Assembly (NCBI GenBank): GCA_963513935.1 | Contig: OY740765.1 | Location: 144,773,618-144,837,617, forward strand | From: Aphrophora alni | Taxonomy: Eukaryota; Arthropoda; Insecta; Hemiptera; Aphrophoridae | Reading direction: 5' to 3' | DNA: 64,000 nucleotides | Part shown: positions 1 through 11,001 of the stretch, piece by piece | Numbering within the stretch: position 1 is the first letter of the stretch | Layout: each line of letters opens with the position of its first letter | Notes under the pieces: generated by a model | Seen by the model: only the letters and a program-made list of their open reading frames with translations | The model's database searches: none | What the model was told of the DNA's origin: nothing | Position numbers and translations under genes: made by a program

Positions 1-2850
1 GATTGTTTCGAGGATATTATAGGGGATTTAAGTTTTTATCCCTAATTCACAATTATTTTAACATGCAAATGGTTGCAAAATAAATTTTCGCACAAACTAT
101 AAGTTTATGAATAAATACCCTTTTTTAAACATCTTTCTTTTGCATCGCTAAAACTAAAAATTTAAAATACTAGAATAAAAGTTAATTTTGTACGAAAAAA
201 TTCCAATTTATAGGTTAAGTTTCAAATGTTTCGACTCGAAATGTGGCAAGTTGAAACCTTTTCCTACAAGTTCCATTAAAATCCTTCAATAATCTAAATA
301 CATAGGCCTACAACCCCTTATGCGACTCACTCATTCTCTATATACAAATTCTAACGTACTTCCAGACGAGCTAGAAACTTTAAATTTGACAAACTTACAG
401 CCTTCAACCTGTAACCAACGGGAAAATTCCAAAATGTTAAATTTTTAACCACGAAAAAAAAATTCAAAATGGAAAACATCTTTAAAAACTGTGTAGACAA
501 TATCGAGATCTATGTGGCGACACCTCAAAAAAAACAAGCTACAAACTTCAGTTATTGCATTCTTTGCTGTCAGATAACCTCAAAAAAGGTTATGACTGAA
601 GAAATTGAAGCCAAAGAGACTTTTCTGAACTGAATTGTTTAATGATGAAATCACTTTTTACACTTCAGGACATGTGCACAATGTTCGAATCTAGGTAAAT
701 GAAGTCCCTTACGCCTTCTTTGAACATGAGCGTGATATCCCAAACGTCAATATTTGATGCGTTCTTGCTCAGAATCGCTTTATTGGCCTCGTTTTCTTTG
801 GTGAAATTCTCTACCATTACAGTTCCCCAAAACGAGGATGAAAACCGCATCCCTTTTCCAATTTCTTCACTCCCGATACAACACATTGCCATTTCTAATG
901 TTGTACACAAATTCCCATACATAAACTTCAACCTCCAACTTGAAAAGAAATTATTTGGACTGAATCGCAATCACTTTGTATCAATATTTTACTGGTATTA
1001 CTTAAATCACGCAATAAAATCACTGTGATTGGACTGTAGTAATCATTGCTGTAATATTACAATCAGTACCGTCACTATCCACCAATCGCAATAAGAGTAA
1101 CGGTGATTTTACAATCGTTTTGAGAGAATCAGTGATCGTTGAATCACCTTTCTGTTTACAACACTGTGCACAAATTGACAACAATGTAAGGTCTATTCTC
1201 GTGTTACCAACATTCATAATATAATAAACACATGTTGCAACCGCTGATTTGTTGGAAATCCCTTTCGAGACTGACAAAAGAGAACAAGTACAAGTTGCTT
1301 GCAGATAGTAATAAGGGTCGGTGGAGATTTTAGAAAGTCTGTACGCTCCTATTTCAAAAGAAATACTGTAGATGCAAAAGCCCTTAAACTCGTAGCCCAA
1401 GGGAGAAAACAGCAATGTTAAGACTGGCGCTCCATGAGTATAGAAAATCGAGAAAAATCACAACTAAAGAAACCTTACGTAAATTAATAGCTAAAACACC
1501 CATCATAGTAATTACCCAGAACTATCATACAATGTAATATTAACAAATCTTCGAAATATAACGTTCAAAAGTTGGTTTCTTGGGGCATTTATAGGTTATG
1601 TTAAATTGTATGATAGATTAAGGTGTCTTTCCGGTGAGGTAAGTTTGTAAACAGTTGTTACACAAGTTTTCTGAATCTCATAATTGTGTTCACTACTTTA
1701 TTGACATCGTAGATGTGTACATAAAAGTGTCAGTGACAGCCCTGCCGGATCTTGTAACAATCACTATTTTTTTGGAAAGTCAGGATTCGAAATTACATGT
1801 TTGAACAATAAATACGCTATCAGTCAGAAGATGTCGAGTAGTTATCATCTGCAGAATTGAAATCTGCAAATTTTTATCTAATTTAATGTGTTATAAATTG
1901 TGAGATATGAATATAAAGACTGTTTAAAATGTTCGCCATTTTGAGATTTTTAAGTAAATTGTCCTGAATTTTAATAGGATTCTATATAAAAAGCATACTA
2001 ATACCAAATTTCACATACCTATCGTAATTTTTGTGGTGAAACGTGAATTTCAAACTCATCCCTAAGTCAGCATCCAAAATCATAATTATGTTAAAATTTG
2101 AATGTTAAGTAGGCGTTCCGTAAAATTAATTGCTAAGTAGAAACACCAAATTTATTTTATAAAAACATTTCAAGAATTTTTTCTTTTTTCGCCAAAATCA
2201 CCTTCAACATACAACAAAAACAAATGTTGCGTCATCACTAAAAGCTAATTACTTGGTAAAACAATAGTTTTCAAGATATTTGGAAAGGATTTTTTTTTTC
2301 CTTTTTCTTTTTATTGTAGGAGTGAATGCAAGATAGATAGGAGACAATTGATTCCCAGAATAGTGGCGTGGTTTAGCCTATTGTTGTTAACTCTATTCAT
2401 TTAAACTATTACTGTATCGCAATAATTAATGAAACGTAACGTAATATAACCTAACCTATTACTGTATTATTTTCCATTTTCATGGTTTAAACCACCTCCG
2501 TTTCGCAGAAACGTTTAATCTTTAAAGACGCTTAACCATACTTAATTTGTTACTCCTACCCAATAATTCTACACGGCACACGCTCCTTAAGTGCAGATTT
2601 GAAAAGTGCCATTAAAAAGCCGATGGCTAACTTTCCCAACTTTTTGATGAATGGTAATTTAAAACGGTTAAGAAAAAAAAATTATCAGAATTTATGGTAC
2701 CTTCTCCCAACTTTGGAATCGATACCCCAATCCGTACAACTTTTTTTTTTTTTCAAAAGGAAAATTAAGCCTTTTTGACCGCTATTAGAACTTTTGTCTT
2801 CGTTTTAACGTACGATTTCACTGCCCAAAGATTGACACCTTATATAGATC
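1..2850. other. AT-rich stretch without a recognised gene
   Basis: No exon with good codon structure and splice signals was seen. Two minus-strand open frames (665-970, 101 codons; 1020-1415, 131 codons) match no family I recognise. They lie in DNA with scattered partial similarity to repeats elsewhere in the window. A fragment of the dispersed TACTTACCCA/AAGTTGGTTTC family lies at about 1505-1690. Confidence 0.6.
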
Positions 2851-2853
2851 AAC

Positions 2854-2915
2854 AACCTCTCGGTTATCATTGGCTTATACAAAAAGGAAGAAAAGGTCAT
2901 AAAATAAAGAACCTC
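2854..2915 (+). repeat. Fragment of AACCTCTCGG-ended dispersed repeat (family A)
   Basis: The stretch begins AACCTCTCGG and continues with the GGAAGAAAAG..CATAAAATAAAGA block seen in fuller copies at 9451-9646, 22965-23195 and 42446-42685. Only the first ~60 bases are recognisable. Confidence 0.5.
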
Positions 2916-3686
2916 CTGTACATCTAAATAAAGATGTGATATTATTGAATGGTTGAGTGACGAATTATCATTCCGGGTTTAAAATTTTGTCATGTCGCGT
3001 TATAATGTAGACTCGTTTTGCACCCCAAACTCTCTGGAGCTAAGCCCTAAACCCATAGTGGGTTTTGACAGAATCATTGTGATAAGATCAAAACTTAATA
3101 ATTTTCGTATATTATTTAAAATTTTTACGACACTTACATGACATCGAGAGTCATCAAATTTGGCAAACATTGGCACATCCAACTGACATAAGCGTGCCAA
3201 TTGACGATTTTAGCCACCCTATAAGTGTGTTAAAGAGTTTATGGAAAATGTACAAAATTTACGTAATATCAAAAATCTAGCTCTATAACTGATGGCGATG
3301 CAAAAACGTCATAGAAACAAAACTTGTATATCTCACCAAATCCGTGACTGCTGGATCAATTAGTTTTTTGTTAGGTCTTCCGTTTAGCCACTTAGAAAAA
3401 CTTTAAAATTGCGTCCGCCATTTTGAATGTTTTCGGAGTAAAAAATTACGTTCCATCCGAATTGGAAATCCGTGCAGTTACTAGTTTTCTATTGGCTAAA
3501 AAGTGTAATCCAACTGAAATTCATCGGGAGGTAAGTGAAGTGTTTACGCTGAAAAACCTTTTTCTCATCAGGCCATTGCAAAATGGTACGAGTTGTTTGA
3601 AAATGGCCGTAATGAAATAGAGGACGAGTGTAGGCAAGGTACGGATGGCAACGTTCAACAATTGATTCTTGCAAACAGAAGAATCA

Positions 3687-4262
3687 AGGCCCCCATACAC
3701 GTACCGGCAAGACTGTCAGTCTTGCCTGAACAGTCGGCCGGAGACCGGCGTCCTGTTGGACTGACTACCCCATACACGTTCAGTTCAATTCTGTCCGGCA
3801 AGCGCATCAAAACTCATTGATTTCTTCGTGTGTTGAAAATTTTTAGTAGTTTTAAGTTAATAGATTTGAAAGTTTTTTTAGTGTAGTTGTTTAGTGTTTA
3901 GTATTTTAATTAGTGTCCAGTATTAGTGTTTAGTTTTGTTTTGAATAATTTAATTAGTGTTTAGTTTGGGTTTTTTTGTTTTAAATTTATTTTCTGGAGG
4001 TTATTTATAGTTCAAAATGTCTAGTGATGACGATGATTACGCCGTTTTAGGTTTATTACTAGCATTAGGGGCTACCAAAAAACGAAATGACTGAAACAGC
4101 TTCCGGCAAGCCGGTTGAACTGATGAATTTTCATTCGATCACCGGCCGCCGGTACAGTCCTAACTGGCAGTCTAGCCGGACCCCACACACGCTCCGGCCG
4201 CCGGTCACCGGCAGACTGTTTAGGCAAGACTGACAGTCTTGCCGGTACGTGTATGGGGGCCT
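3687..4262 (+). mobile_element. Non-autonomous PIF/Harbinger-like element inserted in mariner
   Basis: The 576-bp element has long terminal inverted repeats beginning AGGCCCCCATACACGTACCG and continuing for about 60 bp with GC-rich GCAAGACTGTCAGTCTTGCC palindromes. The trinucleotide TCA flanks both sides (3684-3686 and 4263-4265), the 3-bp duplication size typical of PIF/Harbinger. Removing the element and one TCA restores the mariner frame across the junction (RRI-TEDEIA). A short open frame inside resembles the acidic start of Harbinger proteins. The class rests on the 3-bp duplication and that start. The structure itself is seen directly. Confidence 0.85.
4017..4094 (+). pseudogene. Truncated N-terminus of a PIF/Harbinger transposase-like ORF
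   Basis: A 25-codon frame starts ATG and reads MSSDDDDYAVLGLLLALGAT before KKRND and a stop, with the right terminal repeat following at once. The acidic serine/aspartate start followed by a leucine/alanine helix and basic residues is common at the start of PIF/Harbinger nuclease genes. The rest of the transposase is deleted, so the element depends on a partner. The identification rests on a short stretch and is tentative. Confidence 0.45.
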
Positions 4263-5018
4263 TCACGGAGGACGAAATCGCAACTGAAAAGAATATTTCT
4301 CATGGAAGTGTGCACAGTACCATCTCTGCACCTTCAAAAAGTGTGCCCTCGTTGGGTGCACCGTGCAGAACACAAAGAAAAACGTTTTCAATAAGATCTG
4401 CAGTTCTTGCTTAGTATGTTATGACAGAGAAGAAGATACATTTTTGGACAGAATTATTACGTGGAGATGAAAGCTGGGTCAATCATTTCACTCATGAAAC
4501 AAAACGAGTTCACCTGAATGGAGACATGCTCAATCTCTCCCTCCAAAAAAGGTTTGGATTTGTCCCATCAGCACGGAAAATGATGTTGACTCTTGTTTTT
4601 CTACAATCAAGGTGTAGTGCATGCCAAGTGGAACAACAATTATGCAACAGCTTACTGTAAAACCTTGAACTAAGAAAAGGAATTAAAAACCGTCGCCCAG
4701 GAAAACTCAAAGGTTGAAACCTTGTCCCATGTGTTTCCAATGAAAGAAGCTCTTGCCAATCAGCGATTCGGAAATGAAGAACATGTGAAAAATGCAGTAA
4801 CAGAATGGTTGTCAGAAGTTGGGTGCAATTTTTTTTAATGGATGTATTTAAAAACATATGAATCGATAAGATAAATAAGGATAAAATAAAGCAAAAGCTT
4901 AAAGTTTCAAAATATTTTAATATATAAATGAGTTTCAACAAGAAATATCTGCTATTACATTAAAGTTGATATGATAAATGTTTGAATCTACATGGCGATT
5001 ATCTAGAAAAGTAGTTTT

Positions 5019-5386
5019 GGTACTTACGTATTAACGCCACCGCAGCAGAAGTTGCTAATGCGCATGCGCCAATATTTGCTTACTTTGCGATATAATTATA
5101 TATCACGACAGGTTTGGCCAGGTAGCTATATATATAAAATCACCTGGCCAAACCTTTCGTAAGTTTATTGAAGTTAATAATTTGAAATTAGATCATGGAT
5201 AAACATGAGCTAAGTGAAGTGCCGCCAATCTACGCCTAAAATTTTTGCGACAAATCATAAAATGAAAGTATATGAATCTCAAAGCTGAAAAAAATGGAAT
5301 TCTGCTTCCCTTAAACCAGTTTGCTCTTTATTGGCGCATGCGCATTAGCGCAACTTCTGCTGCGGTGGCGTTAATACGTAAGTACC
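5019..5386 (+). mobile_element. Merlin-type MITE with TIR GGTACTTACGTATTAACGCC
   Basis: The 368-bp element is bounded by inverted repeats of about 55 bp running from GGTACTTACGTATTAACGCC through AGCAGAAGTTG and GCGCATGCGCCAAT. An exact 8-bp direct repeat, GTAGTTTT, flanks it (5011-5018 and 5387-5394). Terminal GG..CC and an 8-bp duplication fit Merlin elements. The site is the 3' end of the mariner relic. Inside lies the palindromic TA-tract module (5104-5173) and then a short frame starting MDKHELSEVPPIYA before a stop, possibly the remnant start of a transposase. A second, right-truncated copy is at 41520-41768. Confidence 0.8.
5104..5173 (+). repeat. Palindromic TA-tract module, copy 1
   Basis: CACGACAGGTTTGGCCAGGT is followed by a short TA run, then ACCTGGCCAAACCTTTCGT and the conserved flank AAGTTTATTGAAG. 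The two halves can pair into a hairpin with the TA tract as loop. The same unit recurs at 8986-9063, 11229-11305, 31619-31726 and 41611-41700. Confidence 0.85.
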
Positions 5387-5449
5387 GTAGTTTTATTTGT
5401 AGTTACACAATTAATAAAGATATTTTCCAACTTTTAATTTTTTAGGCTA

Positions 5450-5932
5450 GTGCAATTTTTCTTTTTGACTGCCCCTCGTAAAAGTAAACAGATGCGATAT
5501 AGCAGTAGACATACAAGGTTTGCTAAGCAGTTTCTACTGAGACGATTATCTTTTCAAAAACAGAAAACCATCTCATCCGAGACTATTATCAGTTCTAGAT
5601 TCAAAGGAAGGCTATATATAGGTTTACATTGTAAACATACAAACAAGAGCCGATGGCAAGAGATAGATATAGGCTTAATAACAGGTTGTTACATTACTCT
5701 TAACAAAGTGCGCGGCTCTAAGGCATTTTATCCAATATACTGGATCATAGCCAACTTGACGACGGCCAAAGATTTACAAATTATTGGGGGAACTGTAAAT
5801 TTATTTTACGATTTGTTTACGATCATTAACTTCTACATTTCAACAAAACTGGAAAGAAATAAGATTGTTTCAGTTTTAAATCTAAAACTGGCAGCTGGCT
5901 ATTTCGACAAGTCAGTTTTAATTCATTGGTAG
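5450..5932 (+). CDS. Unrecognised open frame of 160 codons
   Basis: Open frame starting just downstream of the mariner/Merlin cluster. The product would be basic in its first 60 residues (many Arg, Lys and Ser) and hydrophobic later, with no motif I can assign and no signal peptide. No promoter or splice context supports expression. In DNA this AT-rich a frame of this length can occur by chance or derive from a decayed transposon. Treat as hypothetical. Confidence 0.15.
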   Translation: MQFFFLTAPRKSKQMRYSSRHTRFAKQFLLRRLSFQKQKTISSETIISSRFKGRLYIGLHCKHTNKSRWQEIDIGLITGCYITLNKVRGSKAFYPIYWIIANLTTAKDLQIIGGTVNLFYDLFTIINFYISTKLERNKIVSVLNLKLAAGYFDKSVLIHW

Positions 5933-6230
5933 CTGTGTCGGGGAAGACGACAGTTAAGGAATCGCGTAATCAAATTAATTTTTCAATTATTTCTCGTTGG
6001 ATTGTATCACGGTTGGTACCAGTAGAATAATCTGTGATTCATTTTATACTTCTATTTTAGTTGAACAGATTTACAAATCTTGCAAGCGGAAACAAACCTG
6101 ATGATTTCTCAAATAGGCGGAAATTTTACTAGCATTTTATATCTAAAGTGATTTAAACTGCTGTAATTATTTCAAAGTATGTAATAATGTAATGTCTACT
6201 TGTGCAAAAATGTATAAGGGGAAATGTATA

Positions 6231-6489
6231 TAGGGTTGTCCAAAAGATGTTACCACCCATATGTTACAACATAATTTTAAATTTTAATTTGTTGGAAATG
6301 TGTGAACGAGCTATGGTCTATATGGTGAAGACTTCACACATACATTGAGAATCAAGGAGTAAAGGTCGAAAGAGTGCGGTAGCATCATTTGGACTTGTGT
6401 ACATAGTGTGTGTTATTATTTTATTAAAATAATGTCAATCCCATATAAGTAATCCCATTCTATATAAAATCCTTTTGGACAACCCTGTA
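6231..6489. mobile_element. Tc1/mariner-like MITE
   Basis: Ends match as inverted repeats: left TATAGGGTTGTCCAAAAGATG, right CTTTTGGACAACCCTGTA. TA dinucleotides at the borders fit the TA target of Tc1/mariner elements. The ~220-bp interior has no open frame of note, so the element would be non-autonomous. Confidence 0.65.
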
Positions 6490-6584
6490 TAATAAATGTG
6501 TTATATAGAATATATATAGAACACAATTTCTGTCACTACTTTCTGCACAAAGATTTCTGTAATTATCGTTTACAAAGTTTTTTG

Positions 6585-6935
6585 GTTTGTTCAAGAAGTA
6601 GACCGCCACTCGTAAACAATTTTCTATTAACATAAGTAGAACAGACTGAATCTGAACCGACAGAACAGCTAAAACTTTGTAGGGGTGTAATTAATTACAA
6701 TTTTACCACCAACAGAAAGAATATGGAACCAGTAGAAATTTGTTCGATTCCTACTTATGTGAACTTAAGAGGTTCCGTAGGAACAAGGATGCCGATCTGT
6801 TTGACACCATCTGGAAGGACAACAATTTATACTGGGTTCCAGAACAATAAAGTGTGTATTCATATATTACGTATAAAGTTGGTTAGGAAATCTTCCGGGT
6901 GCCACTGTTTGAGTGGCTGTCCTCTTCTTGAACAG
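6585..6935 (+). mobile_element. Merlin/ISXO2-related short element, family iii copy A
   Basis: Inverted ends GTTTGTTCAAGAAG..GACCGCCACTCG and ..CCTCTTCTTGAAC bracket a ~350-bp element. Around 6731-6850 the plus strand reads FDSYLCEL..FRRNKDADLFDTIWKD..LYWVPEQ and then a stop. The copy at 24987-25285 keeps the cleaner CEFTWRRRNKDEDLFDTI. The L-C-E-F-x-W-R block ahead of the C-terminus resembles ISXO2-like/Merlin transposases, so the element retains only the transposase tail. Related copies are at 9670-9960 and 24987-25285. Confidence 0.65.
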
Positions 6936-8587
6936 AGACCCCATTTCTCATTGTATATAGTTGTTCGTCGTACAAAAAACATATGATTTCGCACTGCAAT
7001 TTAATTTCAAATCCTAATATAGTTTTGTCGGATTTGTAAGTCACACCGTGTTTAAGTTAGAGGGGGGACGGGGACAATGTGATATCTGACACGTCAAATT
7101 TGGCTTATCGTCAATATTTTAATTTTTTCGTTAAATAAACATACATATTCGTAATCAGAATAACTTCTAGTTTTTATTTGATACCTCTTAAACTAGCTTA
7201 GACTGCTATATTTTTCCTAAGTATATGTGGGACAATTCAAAGAATATAAATACAAAGTTTGAAATATATAACAGTTATCGTCTTGTCTGTGTAGACCGAC
7301 TGCGACTTGCAGATAGGAAGATTTTTCGTTCCTATATTTTAAACTTTAATTTATTGTATTTTTGAAATTAATATTTCTCTTTTGTAAAAATTGACTGTAG
7401 TTTTATAGAAACAATGATTGTTGGCTTGATCTGCATAGAATACGGAATTGAGGATCTTTGCACTAATGTAACTACTATTAGGATATGTTAAAGAAGAGGA
7501 CATAAATGATGGTAAATGTCCAATTAAACCGAATTAATAATACTGTATGAACAATCCACTGTTATCAAATAACTTTAAAATCATAGAGTTGTTTTGATGT
7601 ATAATTTCGTAAAAACGGAAAATAAAAATTTACTTCATTTTTTAATCATACAAATGTTTTCATTTCACTTTCTGGATTACACAACATTTAGTAAAAGCTA
7701 TTTACCATTAAAAACCAAATTTCATTTTTCTCAAAGTAGGGCTGCAATGATTAAACAAATTTTCTATTAAAATCCACACGACGATACAAACAAAACGTAT
7801 TAGTCGCTATCACTACAAAAATTTCGTTTTGAAATGAATCAATGAACAAAGAACGCCTCCCTACCAACAAAGTCTAATTCCAAAATAAATCTGTCAACTG
7901 AATTGTGAAAGTCTATGAACCAGAGTGCTTAAAAGAAAATCACAATCTAAAATAAAAACATAAATTGTAATATACCAAAAACCTTGACCATGTCAAAGAC
8001 TTTCAGGCTCCCTTGACCCCACCTCACAGTCTAAACTCAAACAACTCGTTCGTAAATCAATGGCGGGAAACCCTAAATCGTAAACTGTCTGTGTAAATCA
8101 ACAAATACAACTTTTATGACACTTTTGTTTATGAGACAGCGGACCCCTTTCCTCCTCTAGTGCACGGAAAGACCCTACCTAACCTACCAACTTGTTATTA
8201 GTGATTGAAAAAAATGGTGATTTTAGAGATATTATGAAAATAGTGAGTGTTACCCACAGAATACAGTGATTTAAAAGCATCAACTGTAATATCTGTACAT
8301 TTTGGTTTAAGAGAAGGCTCCACTAGCCGGCCGGTGCGGTCTGCCGCCCATAAGATTAATGCAATAGAATAATACCCATAAATTCCTTATTTTTAAATAT
8401 ATAAATATAAATGAGGTATCAATAGAAAGGTATTGTACAGCTGAATGTGTTTTGTTGAACCAAATTTAAAATATCATTTTCTGTTTTACATGAAAACCAA
8501 AACAACTTTTTTTTTACTTTGGCAATTTTTTAAGAAAATACCTTTAAACATACGAAGGATTTTTCTCGCAGTTAACATAAAGCAGTT
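6936..8587. other. AT-rich stretch, no gene recognised
   Basis: No exon or repeat could be delimited. A TTTCCCGCC-like site, the E2F consensus on the minus strand, lies near 8065 within slightly GC-richer DNA. No coding start is attached to it. Confidence 0.5.
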
Positions 8588-8728
8588 GGTAATTATATAG
8601 CAGAGCTGCCTCACTTCAAAATCAATTTTTATGGGTTTTATTCGTTAAATAAATGTTGGAAAAATATTTTATTATCGAAAAAAAAGTGTCGGAAAGATGA
8701 TTACATAATATAATTACACAAGAAAATC

Positions 8729-8917
8729 TTAATCAGAGTCAAATTCTGCTGCAAATTCAGTAAAAGAGGAATTTAAATGTATTTCACTCGTAATTCGCCA
8801 TAAATGATGAAAACGATTATTATACTCATTGTACTTTCTCTTAAACATAAATTCGGCTATATGGCCATGGAAATGTTGTTTTGAATTTCCATATCGCGGC
8901 ACATTTCCTCGCACCTC
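8729..8917 (-). pseudogene. ISXO2-like/Merlin transposase C-terminal fragment
   Basis: After an in-frame TAG the minus strand reads EVRGNVPRYGNSKQHFHGHI, then AEFMFKRKYNEYNNRFHHLW and an acidic tail ending EFDSD. The REVRGN-PRYG..H..HIAEF-FKRKY block is the conserved C-terminal end of ISXO2/IS1595-type transposases found in Merlin transposons. The DDE catalytic core upstream is missing. Annotated as a relic because the frame has no start and is truncated. Confidence 0.85.
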
Positions 8918-8985
8918 CTATTGACGTTCAATTGTCTGCGTATGTGCTTCAGTGTACGCATATGTAGGGCTGTATTATTATATGT

Positions 8986-9063
8986 CACGAAAGGTTTGGC
9001 CAGGTTGCTATATATATATATATATAACCACCTGACCAAACCTTCCGTACGTTTATTGAAGTG
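8986..9063 (+). repeat. Palindromic TA-tract module, copy 2
   Basis: Same unit as at 5104-5173: CACGAAAGGTTTGGCCAGGT, a TA tract of about 20 bp, then ACCTGACCAAACCTTCCGT and CGTTTATTGAAGTG. It lies inside the Merlin element. Confidence 0.85.
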
Positions 9064-9284
9064 AATGTCATGACTCATGAGTATGGAAGATAACACAGAG
9101 TTAATTTTTTCACGAAAAAACTACTTGTGTAATTGTATTATTGTATTATGTAATCATCTTTCCGACACTTTTTTTCGATAATAAAATATTTTTCCAACAT
9201 TTATTTGACAAATAAAACCCATAAAAATTGATTTTGAAGTGAGGCAGCTCTGCTATATAATTACCAAGCAGTTTGTTCTCTTCA

Positions 9285-9286
<2 letters not shown>

Positions 9287-9333
<47 letters not shown>
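9287..9333 (+). repeat. Poly(A) tract of ~47 bp
   Basis: Uninterrupted A run just downstream of the Merlin element. The sixteen-lysine frame read through it is an artefact. It may be a retrotransposon tail or a simple repeat. Confidence 0.9.
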
Positions 9334-9336
<3 letters not shown>

Positions 9337-9450
9337 ACGAAATCTGATGAAGAATGAAGGCAAAATATTGGTATCAACGAGAGTACTGTCACCCGAGTTT
9401 TCCTCCGAAAAGCAGACTATTTTTGTTATATGGAACCTAGTCTTAGGGTG

Positions 9451-9646
9451 AAAGCTTCTCGATGATCGTAACCTAATAAAAAAAATGAAGAAAAGATCAT
9501 AAAAACCCCTTAGCTCTCGAATAATCCTGAGAGTAAAGATAAAAGAGGATCTAACCCAAAACTACATGAAAAAATGTAAATCCAGCTAGGGTTCTAGGGA
9601 TTTCTAATCCCGTACTTACTATAAATGAGCCCCTGAGAGGTTAAAC
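9451..9646 (+). repeat. Dispersed repeat family A, nearly complete copy
   Basis: Contains the family core: AGCTCTCGAATA.., GAGAGTAAAGAT.., GATCTAACCC-AAACTACATG, ..GTAAATCCAGCTAGGG, ..CCCGTACTTACTAT and an end CCCTGAGAGGTT, which is the complement of the AACCTCTC.. start. Short matching ends suggest a MITE of about 200-240 bp. Confidence 0.65.
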
Positions 9647-9669
9647 ACTTGTAATGTGAATTGTGAGTC

Positions 9670-9960
9670 TGTTAAAAAGACGACTACCACTCAAACAGTG
9701 GGAACCCAGGTTCCTAACCTAACCAACTTTATACATAATAAATGAATACACACTTAATAATTGTTCTAGAGCCCAGAATAAATTGATGTCCTTCAAGATC
9801 GTGTCCTTCATCCATGGTTCCACATTCTCTCTATTCCTGGTAAAATACTGTTTTTAAAACACGCCAACAAAGTTTCAGATGTTCTGTCGGATCAGTTTCT
9901 GTCTGTTCTATTTATGTCAATAGATAATTGTTGACGAGTGGCGGTCATCTTCTTGAACAA
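9670..9960 (-). mobile_element. Merlin/ISXO2-related short element, family iii copy C
   Basis: Ends TGTT..AAGA..ACTACCACTC and GAGTGGCGGTC..TCTTCTTGAAC match copies at 6585 and 24987. The minus strand keeps a degraded version of the DLFD-type transposase tail (ILKDINLFWALEQ). It lies directly downstream of a family A repeat. Confidence 0.6.
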
Positions 9961-11001
9961 CCCAGCTAATCTTCAAATGAATTATCGATTAAAATGTGTA
10001 ATAACTATTTATTGTCTCTTGTAAATATTATGTAAAACATACATTAAAAAGATTAAATAGCCAGTATTTTAGAAATGAGTAAAGGAAATCTGTTGATTAT
10101 TTTTCTCAAATTGTGTCTTTATAACACTAAGTAGCATGCAAAATGTCAACTCCATATCATTTACTGTTTAAAAGATAGGGTATTAATTTTTTGTTGACAC
10201 AATTTTTTTGCGACTAGATTAAAAACAAAGCATTTTAGGAAATATGTTTATATAAACTTTTTCATTGGTTTTGTTTGTGAGGAATAAGCTCCTGAAGTTT
10301 TGGAACTGTTTTTGTGAACACCCTGTATATTACGAACCAGCATTTTTTTGAGAGACGGCGACTAAGTTTATTTTATTTTTCGGGTATTTTCTAAACGTTA
10401 ATACGAAACAAATACAGTACTCCTACATGGATTGTATTTTCACACTTACAGATATTCCAAATTTAACCATCAAAATGAATAATTTGATTGAGAAATATTA
10501 AAACTACATTCCGAAACGAAAGCACGGCTCCGCCCAGAGTAGCCCAGGATGTTTGCGCGCCTTATATTGTATAAAGTTCCAGTCTTGCCAACATCCTATT
10601 AACGAATACTTTGAACACTAGGTCAGTGTTACCAAATTAGCAGACTTGAATACGAAGTAATTAAGACTTTACTCCGAAACCACCCCCATCCCCCCCATAG
10701 CCACTCCTACAGCCATTACGTTTTGTTGGGGTGGAAGAAAGTGAGGGTTCGTGGATTGGGTAATTCGTTCATTATGATTAAAGTTTTCAAACTTTACTTG
10801 TCGGATATCTTGTTCGTCGGTTATCGAGACAGACTGAGAGTGTATAAATGGTGCAGAAACATTGCACAAACTTTCTCACTCTTCAATCCCGAAAATCGAA
10901 TAAAAAGTAACAAAAAAACTGTTGTTTAAAGACGTACAACCTCTCGGTCATCAACGTGTTTAAAGGAGTGACGCGATAGAAAACACGACTATATGAAGAA
11001 A
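9961..11001. other. AT-rich stretch, repeat fragments only
   Basis: Near 10312 the sequence GTGAACACCCTGTATA resembles the end of the element at 23631-24137. No exon was recognised. Confidence 0.5.

Larger units (their letters stand above)
3423..5440 (+). pseudogene. Mariner-family transposase pseudogene carrying two younger insertions
   Basis: Plus-strand reading in shifting frames gives the N-terminal helix-turn-helix part of a mariner transposase (ELEIRAVTSFLLAKKCNPTE, then AKWYELFENGRNEIEDE) up to about 3686. It resumes after an insertion at 4263 with EDEIATEKNISHGSVHSTIS. The first catalytic-aspartate region follows as LLRGDESWVNHFTHETKR (about 4450-4505), and a C-terminal part ends near 5000 with RFGNEEHVKNAVTEWLSEVG and GDYLEK. 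Frameshifts and stops throughout make it non-functional. It is interrupted by a Harbinger-type element (3687-4262) and a Merlin-type element (5019-5386). Both have target duplications, so the mariner copy is older than either. Exact ends of the mariner were not located. Confidence 0.88.
8588..9265 (-). mobile_element. Merlin (ISXO2-like) DNA transposon, internally deleted
   Basis: The 678-bp element starts GGTAATTATATAGCAGAGC and ends with its complement. Inverted repeats extend about 150 bp. An exact 8-bp target duplication, AAGCAGTT, lies at 8580-8587 and 9266-9273. The minus strand keeps the last ~62 codons of an ISXO2-like transposase (8729-8917). The 5' part is replaced by DNA holding a palindromic TA-tract module. 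The deletion makes it non-autonomous. A shorter relative lies at 11002-11491. Confidence 0.88.

Noticed and set aside
3593..3820. 75-codon frame across the mariner/Harbinger junction
   Set aside because: A chance fusion of mariner sequence and the inverted repeat of an insertion.
6723..6986. 87-codon frame starting MEPVEICSIP
   Set aside because: It is an off-frame reading of a short Merlin-type element whose conserved tail lies in another frame.
8060..8330. Possible gene start near an E2F-like TTTCCCGCC and CpG-rich words
   Set aside because: No ATG with a sustained frame or splice donor follows. The short frame at 8214 closes after a few codons.
9146..9451. Frames with long Lys or Phe runs across 9287-9333
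   Set aside because: They are read through a poly(A) tract. No real protein.
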